This document shows positions 1 through 5,511 of a DNA stretch of 5,524 nucleotides, in pieces; position 1 is the first letter of the stretch, and every line of letters starts with the position of its first letter. A program made the translations under genes and the position numbers. Origin of the DNA: Gemmatimonadota bacterium. GTDB taxonomy: Bacteria; Gemmatimonadota; Gemmatimonadetes; Palauibacterales; Palauibacteraceae. The stretch is taken from contig JAUVTH010000110.1 of NCBI GenBank assembly GCA_030601615.1, positions 1-5,524 on the forward strand, in the 5' to 3' direction. The notes under the pieces are model-generated. The model was given only the letters and a program-made list of their open reading frames with translations, was not told the origin of the DNA and did not search any database.

Positions 1-1
1 C

Positions 2-775
2 CCCCTTCCCGATGAGTACATCAACGCCGACGGTATCCTGGGCGGCGCCGCGTACTCGAAGTGGTACACCGTGGATGCGGGCGGCAGTGGCGACGCCGGA
101 GGGACGGTCGCGGCGGACTTCTATCGCTGCAAGGCCTGCCACGCTTGGGATGGTCTTGGCAACGCCGCCTCCTATGCGAATCGCACCGGGCAAAGCACAC
201 TGAAGGACACCCGGCCCGACGTGTCCTCGGTGAACCTGCGCAGCTCCGCCGTGGCTCACACGGTCGAGGCGCTGTTCGACCTGGTTGTTCACAACCCCGG
301 TCGCACGTTCGACGCAGTGGACAACACCCATCCAGACTTTTCCACCAACCTGACGGTGGGGCAGGTGTGGAACCTGGCGAAGTTCATGCGCGAGGAGTGG
401 GTCGAGCCGGCACTGCTGTACGACCTGGAAGTCAGTGGTTCTGTGATGTACGTGGATTACACTGTCGATCCACCGGTCGTGGTGGCGCCGACCCTGACGT
501 ACACCAACATAGGCGCCCTCGGGAACGCGGCGAACGGTGAGGTAGTGTACACTGATAACTGCGCCGCCTGTCACGGGGCCGACGGCACGGCCATCGACAT
601 CGAGGGACGGTCTCTGGGCCTGTTCGTGCGGGAGAAGCCACACGAGGCCTGGTTCAAAGCCAAGTTCGGCGAAGCAGGCACGGGCATGGAGCCCGGCCTC
701 GTGAGCGCTACTTCGGACCTGCAGGACCTGTACGCGGCCCTGGCTGACGAGACGAACTACCCGCCCCTGCCCTGA
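2..775 (+). CDS. Di-heme c-type cytochrome, 5'-truncated by the window edge
   Basis: The frame is open to the left edge, so the true start and any signal peptide lie outside; the in-frame GTG at 71 is not a convincing start because similar sequence continues upstream of it (a GGAAYSKWYTV stretch). Two CXXCH haem-attachment motifs are visible: CKACH at 128-142 and CAACH at 560-574, which means two covalently bound haems and export to the periplasm or outer face of the membrane. Around the first haem the sequence resembles a family with a W/Y-R-C-K-x-C-H-x-W-D pattern. The second domain has CHGADG and a GTGMEP segment whose Met codon (686-688) is the likely distal haem ligand. The first domain has no Met in the usual place; the His of THPDF (329-331) is a candidate ligand (inference). 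The role is electron transfer; the partner is unknown. The stop is TGA at 773-775, with a hairpin directly downstream. Confidence 0.88.
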   Translation, partial: PLPDEYINADGILGGAAYSKWYTVDAGGSGDAGGTVAADFYRCKACHAWDGLGNAASYANRTGQSTLKDTRPDVSSVNLRSSAVAHTVEALFDLVVHNPGRTFDAVDNTHPDFSTNLTVGQVWNLAKFMREEWVEPALLYDLEVSGSVMYVDYTVDPPVVVAPTLTYTNIGALGNAANGEVVYTDNCAACHGADGTAIDIEGRSLGLFVREKPHEAWFKAKFGEAGTGMEPGLVSATSDLQDLYAALADETNYPPLP

Positions 776-794
776 ACAGGTAGGCGGATCTGGT

Positions 795-833
795 GCCGGA
801 CATTCTCCCGCCCCACGCGGGAGAATGTCCGGC
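795..833. terminator. Perfect 17-bp hairpin between convergent genes, probable two-way terminator
   Basis: Positions 795-811 and 817-833 are exact reverse complements around a 5-nt loop (cccac). The hairpin begins 20 nt after the cytochrome stop and ends immediately before the stop triplet of the minus-strand small gene (834-836). A perfect stem serves both strands, so it could end transcription from both sides. Neither flank has a T-run, so this is not a textbook intrinsic terminator; it may act as a U-less terminator or as an RNA 3'-end stabiliser. Confidence 0.72.
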
Positions 834-1037
834 TCAGAGTTCGACGGGCCTGGTGCGGGGGATGAAGTCGACCGGCTGGAAAATCCACACGGTGAACGGC
901 CCGGCATCGGGATTCGGAGTGACACGAACCTCCGGTGTCTGCCCGGTTGCGGTCGAAGCCACCCCCAGGATCAGTATCAGGATGATGGCGATGATGATCG
1001 CCCCCACCCAGTGGATTCGGTTCTTCGGATCGAACAC
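834..1037 (-). CDS. Small single-pass membrane protein, function unknown (67 aa)
   Basis: It starts with GTG (1037-1035 on the minus strand) and ends with TGA at 836-834. An anti-Shine-Dalgarno-perfect AAGGAGGT (1050-1043) sits 5 nt before the GTG, and this is the main support that the frame is translated. The protein has a short N-terminus (FDPKNRIHW), one very hydrophobic segment at about residues 11-27 (VGAIIIAIILILILGVA) and a roughly 38-residue proline-rich tail ending RTRPVEL. Positive residues before the segment suggest the N-terminus faces inward and the tail outward; cleavage after the ASTA stretch is also possible. I do not recognise the family. It lies downstream of fumC on the same strand, 179 nt away, beyond a long inverted repeat, so it may be read separately or by readthrough. 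Its RBS lies inside a hairpin (see 1037-1056). Confidence 0.68.
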   Translation of the reverse strand: MFDPKNRIHWVGAIIIAIILILILGVASTATGQTPEVRVTPNPDAGPFTVWIFQPVDFIPRTRPVEL

Positions 1038-1056
1038 GCGGAACCTCCTTTCCGCG
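1037..1056 (-). promoter_or_regulatory. Ribosome-binding site displayed in a hairpin loop
   Basis: On the minus strand the leader reads CGCGGAA, AGGAGG, TTCCGCG. The two 7-mers (1056-1050 and 1043-1037) are exact reverse complements, and the six loop bases (1049-1044) are the Shine-Dalgarno core. The last stem base is the G of the GTG start codon. The structure could present the SD or, when stable, hold the start codon closed, so it may tune translation of the small membrane protein. The bases are seen directly; the regulatory role is inference. Confidence 0.6.
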
Positions 1057-1148
1057 GGAGCGCCCCGTCGTGACCGGGATGCCAGGCCGCGTGCCCGCGG
1101 CGCCCCTCAGTCTTCCGCCCCACTAAGCGCTACGAAGCCCCCTTCCGC
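1057..1148. other. Intergenic stretch without clear gene
   Basis: This GC-rich sequence lies between the fumC 3' inverted repeat and the small-gene RBS hairpin. It holds a short 6-bp hairpin, gccgcg (1086-1091), loop tgcc, cgcggc (1096-1101), and no convincing -35/-10 pair on the minus strand. No coding signal is visible on either strand. A promoter for the small gene would have to lie here or upstream, but I cannot point to one. Confidence 0.4.
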
Positions 1149-1226
1149 CGTCGGGTGACCGTTTCCCCGGAGCGCGTCTCCGCAGCGCAGCGAGGACTAG
1201 CGCGTAGGGGAAGCGGTCACCCGACG
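1149..1226 (-). terminator. Long inverted repeat at the fumC 3' end, probable transcript-end structure
   Basis: Arms 1149-1168 and 1207-1226 pair over 20 positions, 19 of them Watson-Crick; the exception (1162 with 1213) is a G-U wobble on the plus strand and an A-C mismatch on the minus strand. The fumC stop codon (1219-1217) and its last two to three codons are part of one arm, so the stem begins inside the gene. The 38-nt loop (1169-1206) contains a small ggag/ctcc hairpin (1169-1172 with 1178-1181) and two copies of agcgcgt (1171-1177, 1199-1205). There is no T-run after the stem. It may end or protect the DUF192-fumC message. A small palindromic repeat element is the alternative. Confidence 0.6.
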
Positions 1227-2614
1227 TTGGGAGCCGTCATCTTCGCGAAATCGATGATCCCGTCCAGCTCCTCGTCGCTCATCAGGTTCATCTCCTGCAC
1301 GACTTCGCGCAGGGTCTTGTCCTCCTTGAGCGACTTCTTCGCCACTTCGGCGGCCCTGTCATACCCGATTTGCGGCACGAGCACCGTCGACAGGGACCCG
1401 GTCGTCTCGGCGTTTCGCAGGCACCTGTCGGCGTTCACCGTGATTCCCGACACGCACCGGTCCGCAAACGTGCGGCTACCCGTGGAGAGGATCTCGATCG
1501 ACTCCAGCAGGTTGTGAATCATCACGGGGATCATGACGTTAAGCTCGAAGTTCCCGCGTTCTCCGCCGATCGTGATCGCCATGTCGTTCCCGATGACCTG
1601 GGCCGCCACCATCGTGAGCATCTCGGACATGACCGGGTTCACCTTCCCCGGCATGATAGAGGAGCCCGGCTGCAGCTCCGGCAGGTTGAGCTCCCCGAGG
1701 CCGGTCCGGGGCCCGCTCGCCAGCCATCGGATGTCGTTGGCGATCTTCATCAAGCTGCAGGCGACGACCTTGAGCATGCCGCTCATCTCGACCGTCGCGT
1801 CGCGTGCCGCCTGGGCCTCGAAGTGATTCTCTGCCTCCCGGAATTCGACGCCCGAGATCTCGCTGATCCGGGCGGCCATGCGGCTCCCGAACTCGGGGTG
1901 CGTGTTGATTCCCGTTCCGACTGCCGTACCACCGATCGCAAGCTCACGCAGCGACTCCGTGGCGTTCTCCACACGGCGCACGCCGTGGGACACCTGGCTG
2001 GCGTATCCGCCGAACTCCTGGCCCAGTCGCATCGGCGTGGCATCCTGAAGGTGTGTACGCCCCGCCTTGTACACTCCGTCGAACTCGTCCGCCTTCGCCT
2101 CGAGAGCCGTCTGCAGGTGCGTCAGCGCCGGCAGCAGCTCGCCCTCCACGGCGAACAGGGCGGACACGTGCACGGCCGTCGGGATCACGTCGTTGCTCGA
2201 TTGACCCATGTTGACGTGGTCGTTGGGATGCACGGGCTCCTTGGTCCCGACCTCGCCGCCCAGGATCAGGTTCGCGCGGTTCGCGATCACCTCGTTCGCA
2301 TTCATGTTGGTGGACGTCCCCGATCCGGTCTGGAAGATGTCCAGCACGAAGTTGGCGTCCAGGTCGCCGTCCATCATCTCCTGCGCGGCCTGCCTGATCG
2401 CACCGGCGCGCTCTGAGTCCAGCAGACCGAGCTCCTCGTTAACCTCCGCCGCCGCCCGTTTGATCACACCCAGTGCATACAGGAACCGACGATCGAAACG
2501 AAGCCGACTGATCGGAAAGTTCTGCCGCGCCCGTTCCGTCTGGGCGCCGTACAGCATGTCCGCTGGGATGCGGACAGGACCCATTGAGTCTTTTTCCTCC
2601 CGGTACTGTGACAT
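1217..2614 (-). CDS. fumC: Fumarate hydratase, class II (FumC)
   Basis: It catalyses reversible hydration of fumarate to L-malate in the TCA cycle, in the cytoplasm, as a homotetramer without an iron-sulfur cluster. At 465 residues it has the usual family length. Motifs in order: PADMLYGAQTERA near residue 17, GSGTSTNMNANE (97-108), HPNDHVNMGQSSND (129-142), GRTHLQDATP (185-194) with the catalytic His at 188, GGTAVGTG (228-235), and the superfamily signature GSSIMPGKVNP (317-327) with the catalytic Ser at 318, the same numbering as E. coli FumC. These favour fumarase over aspartase or argininosuccinate lyase. The ATG at 2614 is chosen because YREEKDSMG is conserved at the family N-terminus, although the SD there is weak and a better GGGAGG stands before the internal ATG at residue 11. 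It lies 25 nt after the DUF192 stop on the same strand, so the two are probably co-transcribed. Its 3' end lies in a long stem (1149-1226). Confidence 0.97.
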   Translation of the reverse strand: MSQYREEKDSMGPVRIPADMLYGAQTERARQNFPISRLRFDRRFLYALGVIKRAAAEVNEELGLLDSERAGAIRQAAQEMMDGDLDANFVLDIFQTGSGTSTNMNANEVIANRANLILGGEVGTKEPVHPNDHVNMGQSSNDVIPTAVHVSALFAVEGELLPALTHLQTALEAKADEFDGVYKAGRTHLQDATPMRLGQEFGGYASQVSHGVRRVENATESLRELAIGGTAVGTGINTHPEFGSRMAARISEISGVEFREAENHFEAQAARDATVEMSGMLKVVACSLMKIANDIRWLASGPRTGLGELNLPELQPGSSIMPGKVNPVMSEMLTMVAAQVIGNDMAITIGGERGNFELNVMIPVMIHNLLESIEILSTGSRTFADRCVSGITVNADRCLRNAETTGSLSTVLVPQIGYDRAAEVAKKSLKEDKTLREVVQEMNLMSDEELDGIIDFAKMTAPNVG

Positions 2615-2639
2615 TATGGCACCCGCCTTTGTTCGAATC

Positions 2640-3185
2640 TCAGAACTCGAGGCGATCTCCAGGTCCGACTTCGTTCGCCTCGAACCAGCCCTGGTCCATT
2701 TCCAGGGCGTACATCATGGGCCCCTGCGAGAAATAGTTCTGGTCAGACTGGGGCTCCATCTGCTCGATGTTGAGGATGACGCCGTTGGCGTCGATGAAGG
2801 CTATGTCGAGGGGAATCTTCGTGTTGCGCATCCAGAACGATCGCACCTCTGCCGTACCGTATACGAAAAGCATGCCATGATTCTCAGCCAGCGAATCACG
2901 GTCCATCAGCCCCTGTCCGCGCAGTTCGCCGTTGTCGGCGATCTCGGCTGTGACCTCGACCCCGCCGATTCGGATCTGCGTGGTTCGGACGACCTGGCCC
3001 GCGCCGGCAGGTTGAGGCTGTCCTGTCTGCTGGTCGGCAGTCGCAGGTCGGCCTGTCGACCCGGATCCGTCCGCTTCGCTCCCACAGCCTGTCGTGAGAG
3101 GCGCCGCCAGAAGAGCGACGAGAGCGGCGAGGCTCAGGCCAGTGCGTGAGAGAGGCGCGAGAATACGAGAGAATGCGTCAGTCAT
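2640..3185 (-). CDS. DUF192 family exported protein, probable lipoprotein
   Basis: Residues 68-181 match the DUF192 (COG1430) pattern: RGQGLMDRDSL (89-99), HGMLFVYG (103-110), SFWMRNTKIPLDIAFID (116-132), and the closing ALEMDQGWFE and GDRLEF. The domain is a small beta fold with no established biochemical role. The N-terminus has a basic start, a hydrophobic run at about 16-30 and Cys34 in an APLTTGCGS context, followed by a Gly/Ser/Gln/Pro-rich linker to about residue 64. This looks like a lipoprotein signal, but Thr rather than Leu stands at -3 to the Cys, so lipidation is probable and not certain. The ATG at 3185 has no good SD; the export signal right after it supports this start. It is the first gene of a likely two-gene unit with fumC. 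DUF192 genes occur in many contexts, so the link with fumarase need not be functional. Confidence 0.9.
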   Translation of the reverse strand: MTDAFSRILAPLSRTGLSLAALVALLAAPLTTGCGSEADGSGSTGRPATADQQTGQPQPAGAGQVVRTTQIRIGGVEVTAEIADNGELRGQGLMDRDSLAENHGMLFVYGTAEVRSFWMRNTKIPLDIAFIDANGVILNIEQMEPQSDQNYFSQGPMMYALEMDQGWFEANEVGPGDRLEF

Positions 3186-3370
3186 CGTCCGTCGTCCGGG
3201 TGAGGTTCATGTGGAAGCGACACGTATGCCCGTGCCAAGATGCGCCCGCAGGTGCGTGGCGCAAGCGCCTGCGTCACGGGACTCGTGCGGCCGATCGCGA
3301 ACAGAGCTCAGTACCCGCCCGGGCTGGTGCCGATCCGGTTTCAGGCGCCGTCCACGGGCTCCCAACGCCG
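3186..3370. other. Left part of the divergent intergenic region; probable DUF192-fumC leader
   Basis: No protein gene is supported on either strand. It separates the DUF192 start from the promoter-like elements at 3371-3417. If transcription of DUF192 begins near 3390, this would be an untranslated leader of about 200 nt, long for such a gene. Its main feature is the two-tier stem at 3229-3280. Confidence 0.4.
3229..3280. repeat. Two-tier stem-loop in the intergenic leader
   Basis: Outer arms cccgtg (3229-3234) and cacggg (3275-3280) enclose inner arms cgcaggtgc (3247-3255) and gcgcctgcg (3265-3273) around a 9-nt loop. The inner stem has one T-G pair, which is a wobble on the plus-strand RNA and an A-C mismatch on the minus-strand RNA. 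A 12-nt bulge lies on one side and 1 nt on the other. It does not match a riboswitch class I can recognise by eye. In GC-rich DNA such pairing can occur by chance. Confidence 0.35.
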
Positions 3371-3399
3371 TTGAGAACCAGTCCCGATCAGGATAGATT
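3371..3399 (+). promoter_or_regulatory. Sigma70-like promoter for the fur-family/pyrE/proDH run
   Basis: A -35 of TTGAGA (3371-3376, 5 of 6 to consensus) is separated by 17 bp from a -10 of TAGATT (3394-3399, 4 of 6). Transcription would start near 3406 and give about an 80-nt leader before the ATG at 3487. This is the most AT-rich spot in an otherwise GC-rich intergenic region, which supports the call. Confidence 0.55.
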
Positions 3400-3414
3400 C
3401 TCAATCTGTTGAGA
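3371..3414. promoter_or_regulatory. Three TTGAGA-type half-sites, candidate operator
   Basis: TTGAGAA (3371-3377) and TTCTCAA (3398-3404) form one inverted repeat with a 20-bp gap. TCTCAA (3399-3404) and TTGAGA (3409-3414) form a second, compact one (6-4-6). The sites cover the -35, the -10 and the expected start point of the plus-strand promoter, where a repressor would act. They do not match the classic Fur box, so which protein binds is inference; the adjacent Fur-family product is the natural candidate. Confidence 0.42.
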
Positions 3415-3417
3415 CAA
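3390..3417 (-). promoter_or_regulatory. Weak candidate promoter toward DUF192-fumC
   Basis: On the minus strand TTGTCT (3417-3412, 4 of 6) and TATCCT (3395-3390, 4 of 6) are 16 bp apart. It overlaps the plus-strand promoter and the repeated half-sites, so both directions could share one operator. The match is modest, and the resulting leader of about 200 nt is long. Confidence 0.25.
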
Positions 3418-3486
3418 CCGCGGCGAGCCGCCCGACGGGGGCGCCGTGGTTCTGATCGGACCTTCAGAGTCGCGTGTGAGACGTCC

Positions 3487-4008
3487 ATGTCCGTCCTTTC
3501 GACAACCGTAGCCACACGGCCTCCACTCGGATGCGCCGCCGTGATGATGCAGGTCCTGCGTGGCGAGCTGCGGGAGCGCGAGCTGCCGTTCACGCACCAG
3601 AGGGAAGCGATCGCGCAGGTCATGTTCGAGTCCACTCGACACCTTTCGGCCGATGACGTGGCCGCAGCCCTTCGCCAGCGTGGCGAACACGCGGGTAAGG
3701 CGACCGTGTACCGAACGCTTGCGCTGCTCGTCGAGCTCGGACTCGCCACGGAGCACGACTTCGACGAGGGCTTCAAGCGCTACGAGACGAAGGTCGGCGC
3801 GGCCCAGCACGACCACCTGATCTGCACCGCATGCGGCAGGGTCTCGACGTTCCAGCACCCCGAGCTCGACCGGATCTTCGCCGAATTGGCTTCCGAGCAC
3901 GGATTCGAAGCCATCACCCGGCAGGTCAAGGTGTTCGGCACCTGCAGCGAAACCGCCGCGTGCCGAGAGTTGCAGCGCGCATATCGCGAAGCCGGACGTA
4001 CATCCTGA
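3487..4008 (+). CDS. Fur-family metal- or redox-responsive transcriptional regulator
   Basis: The 173-residue product has the Fur layout: a winged-helix N-terminal domain with FTHQREAIAQVMF (35-47), RHLSADDVAAAL (51-62) and the recognition-helix signature GKATVYRTLALL (70-81), then a dimerisation domain with KRYE (97-100), HDHLICTACG (108-117) and GTCSETAAC (151-159). Cys113/Cys116 and Cys153/Cys159 are the likely structural zinc site. Aligned from memory with E. coli Fur, His33, Glu81 and His90 correspond to His52, Glu100 and His110, but Glu101 becomes Thr121, His87 becomes Gln107 and His125 becomes Arg145. Fur, PerR, Zur or another subtype therefore cannot be assigned. The frame is open back to 3409; ATG 3487 is preferred for its weak GTGAG upstream and near-family length, while ATG 3544 or 3547 remain possible. 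It leads a compact run with pyrE (11-nt gap) and is divergent from DUF192-fumC. Confidence 0.9.
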   Translation: MSVLSTTVATRPPLGCAAVMMQVLRGELRERELPFTHQREAIAQVMFESTRHLSADDVAAALRQRGEHAGKATVYRTLALLVELGLATEHDFDEGFKRYETKVGAAQHDHLICTACGRVSTFQHPELDRIFAELASEHGFEAITRQVKVFGTCSETAACRELQRAYREAGRTS

Positions 4009-4019
4009 CAGAGAGCGAG

Positions 4020-4595
4020 ATGACGTCACGCGAGAGGCTCCTTCGGCTGTTCGTGGAGCGGTCCTTCCAGGAAGGTGACTTCGTCCTGGCTTCGGGCCGT
4101 CGAAGCCGTTTCTACATCGATTGCCGGGTGACCACCATGCACGCGGAAGGCCAGGTGCTCCTCGGTTCCGTAGGCGCCGACACCCTCGAGGCCGCCGGAC
4201 TCGAGCCCGACGTGATCGGAGGCCTCACGATGGGCGCAGACCCGATCGCATACGCCATCGCGGGAGAGACCTGGCGGCGAGGCAAGCCCATACACGCTTT
4301 CTCTGTCCGCAAGCGCCCCAAGCGGCACGGGACGGGACGCCGGATCGAAGGCTGCTTCGAACAGGGCGCCCGTGTCGTCGTGGTCGAAGATGTCATCACC
4401 ACCGGGGGATCCGCGCTGCAGGCGTGCGAGGCCGTGCGCCAGGAGGGCGGTACGGTCCTGGCAGTGCTGGCCGCCGTCGATCGGCTGGAAGGCGGCCGGG
4501 AGGCGATCGAGACGGGAGGATTCGCCGTTCACACCCTCTTCGGAGTGGACGAATTCCAGGCCTATCTGGCGGGCTCCACCACGCCACAGGTATGA
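4020..4595 (+). CDS. pyrE: Orotate phosphoribosyltransferase (PyrE)
   Basis: It joins orotate and PRPP to give orotidine 5'-monophosphate and pyrophosphate, the fifth step of de novo pyrimidine synthesis, in the cytoplasm as a dimer. The 191-residue length is typical of bacterial PyrE. Visible motifs are FVLASGRRSRFYIDCR (21-36), GGLTMGADPIAYAIA (67-81), the catalytic-loop region SVRKRPKRHGTGRRIEG (95-111) with the basic and His residues expected there, and the PRPP-binding signature VVVVEDVITTGGSAL (119-133). ATG 4020 is chosen because the family N-terminus (RERLLRLFVERSFQEGDFVLASG) begins there and a weak GAGAG stands at 4011-4015; the frame itself is open further upstream inside the regulator gene. 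It starts 11 nt after the Fur-family stop and ends 4 nt before proDH, so one transcript is likely. No other pyrimidine gene is in view. Confidence 0.96.
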   Translation: MTSRERLLRLFVERSFQEGDFVLASGRRSRFYIDCRVTTMHAEGQVLLGSVGADTLEAAGLEPDVIGGLTMGADPIAYAIAGETWRRGKPIHAFSVRKRPKRHGTGRRIEGCFEQGARVVVVEDVITTGGSALQACEAVRQEGGTVLAVLAAVDRLEGGREAIETGGFAVHTLFGVDEFQAYLAGSTTPQV

Positions 4596-4599
4596 CCGA

Positions 4600-5511
4600 A
4601 TGTTGAGACAGACGCTTCTGTTTCTAAGCGAGCGGAACGACCTCAAAAAGGTCCTGTTCAAGCTCCCATATGCCCGGGGGATGGCGGGCCGGTTCGTCGC
4701 GGGCGACACATCGGAGGAAGCGCTCGCGGTTGCGAAGCGTCTCAACGACCGGGGGTTCCGGGTAACGCTGGACCTCCTGGGCGAGAGCGTGCTCGAGCGC
4801 GCCGAGGCCGAACGGGCCGCGGCGGAATACGCGGAAAGCCTCGCCGAGATCAACGCGCACGAGGCGACGACGACGATTTCGCTCAAGTTGACGCAGCTCG
4901 GCCTGGATATCGACACGGATTTCTGTTACGAGAACCTGCTCGGCATCGTCAGGCAGGCGGATGAGCTCGGAAACTTCGTGCGCATCGACATGGAGGACTC
5001 AGAACACACTCAGACGACCCTCGAAGTGTTCTATCGAGTGTTCGAGCGATACAGGAATGTCGGGATCGTCATTCAGTCCTACCTGTATCGAAGCGAGGAT
5101 GACATCGCCGGACTCGTTGAGATGGGAGCACCGGTTCGGCTCTGCAAGGGCGCTTACAACGAGCCGGCGTCGGTCGCCTTCCAGGACAAGAGAGAGGTAG
5201 ACGCGAATTATGTCCGCCTGATGAAGATGCTGCTGGACGGCGGCGCGCCGACGGCCATCGCCTCGCACGACGAGCGGATGATCGACGCCACCCTGGAACA
5301 TGTGTCGAAGAACGGCATATCGGGCGACGCGTTCGAGATCCAGATGCTGTACGGCGTGAGGCGGGACTACCAGAGGCAGTTGGTGGACAACGGACTCAAC
5401 ATGCGAATATACCTGCCCTACGGATCCCAATGGTACTCGTATTTCATGCGCCGCATGGCGGAACGGCCGGCGAACCTGTTGTTCGTCGTGCGAGCTGCGT
5501 TCGGCGATTGA
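4600..5511 (+). CDS. Proline dehydrogenase, monofunctional FAD enzyme
   Basis: It oxidises L-proline to 1-pyrroline-5-carboxylate and passes electrons through FAD to the quinone pool, at the inner face of the membrane. The 303-residue length fits the short monofunctional type (PutB/Thermus-like) and not bifunctional PutA. Motifs of the beta/alpha-barrel domain: LDLLGESV (57-64), SLKLTQLGL (94-102), RIDMED (128-133), QSYLYRS (159-165), RLCKGAY (180-186), ASHDERM (221-227), EIQMLYGVR (246-254) and YLPYGSQWYSYFMRRMAERP (271-290), whose paired Arg284-Arg285 are expected to bind the proline carboxylate. ATG 4600 is chosen because MLRQTLLFLS matches the family N-terminus; only a weak AGG (4588-4590) precedes it, so coupling to pyrE translation is plausible. 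The usual partner, P5C dehydrogenase, is not in the window but could follow at the right edge. Confidence 0.95.
   Translation: MLRQTLLFLSERNDLKKVLFKLPYARGMAGRFVAGDTSEEALAVAKRLNDRGFRVTLDLLGESVLERAEAERAAAEYAESLAEINAHEATTTISLKLTQLGLDIDTDFCYENLLGIVRQADELGNFVRIDMEDSEHTQTTLEVFYRVFERYRNVGIVIQSYLYRSEDDIAGLVEMGAPVRLCKGAYNEPASVAFQDKREVDANYVRLMKMLLDGGAPTAIASHDERMIDATLEHVSKNGISGDAFEIQMLYGVRRDYQRQLVDNGLNMRIYLPYGSQWYSYFMRRMAERPANLLFVVRAAFGD

Noticed and set aside
793..1158. Plus-strand frames across the small-gene region
   Set aside because: They start inside the hairpin at 795-833 and lack an RBS; the opposite frame has a perfect SD and a coherent membrane segment.
1149..1226. Complete insertion sequence or MITE
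   Set aside because: No target-site duplication is visible at the flanks and copy number cannot be judged from one window.
1370..2416. Long plus-strand open frame opposite fumC
   Set aside because: It is fully antisense to a certain fumC, its product is Arg/His-rich low-complexity typical of GC-rich shadow frames, and no family is recognisable.
2208..3149. Plus-strand open frame spanning the 5' parts of fumC and the DUF192 gene
   Set aside because: It overlaps two well-supported minus-strand genes and the gap between them, and shows no domain or RBS.
3371..3414. Classic Fur box
   Set aside because: The half-sites TTGAGA/TCTCAA do not fit the GATAAT-type 19-bp Fur consensus, so it is reported only as an unassigned operator candidate.
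3409..3486. Upstream extension of the Fur-family gene to the frame start at 3409
   Set aside because: The added residues are Arg-rich without similarity, and this start would coincide with the predicted transcription start.
3388..4029. Minus-strand frame opposite the Fur-family gene
   Set aside because: The plus strand carries unmistakable Fur motifs; the antisense product has none.
4026..4916. Minus-strand frame opposite pyrE and the start of proDH
   Set aside because: It is antisense to two clear enzymes, with Ser/Arg-rich shadow composition.
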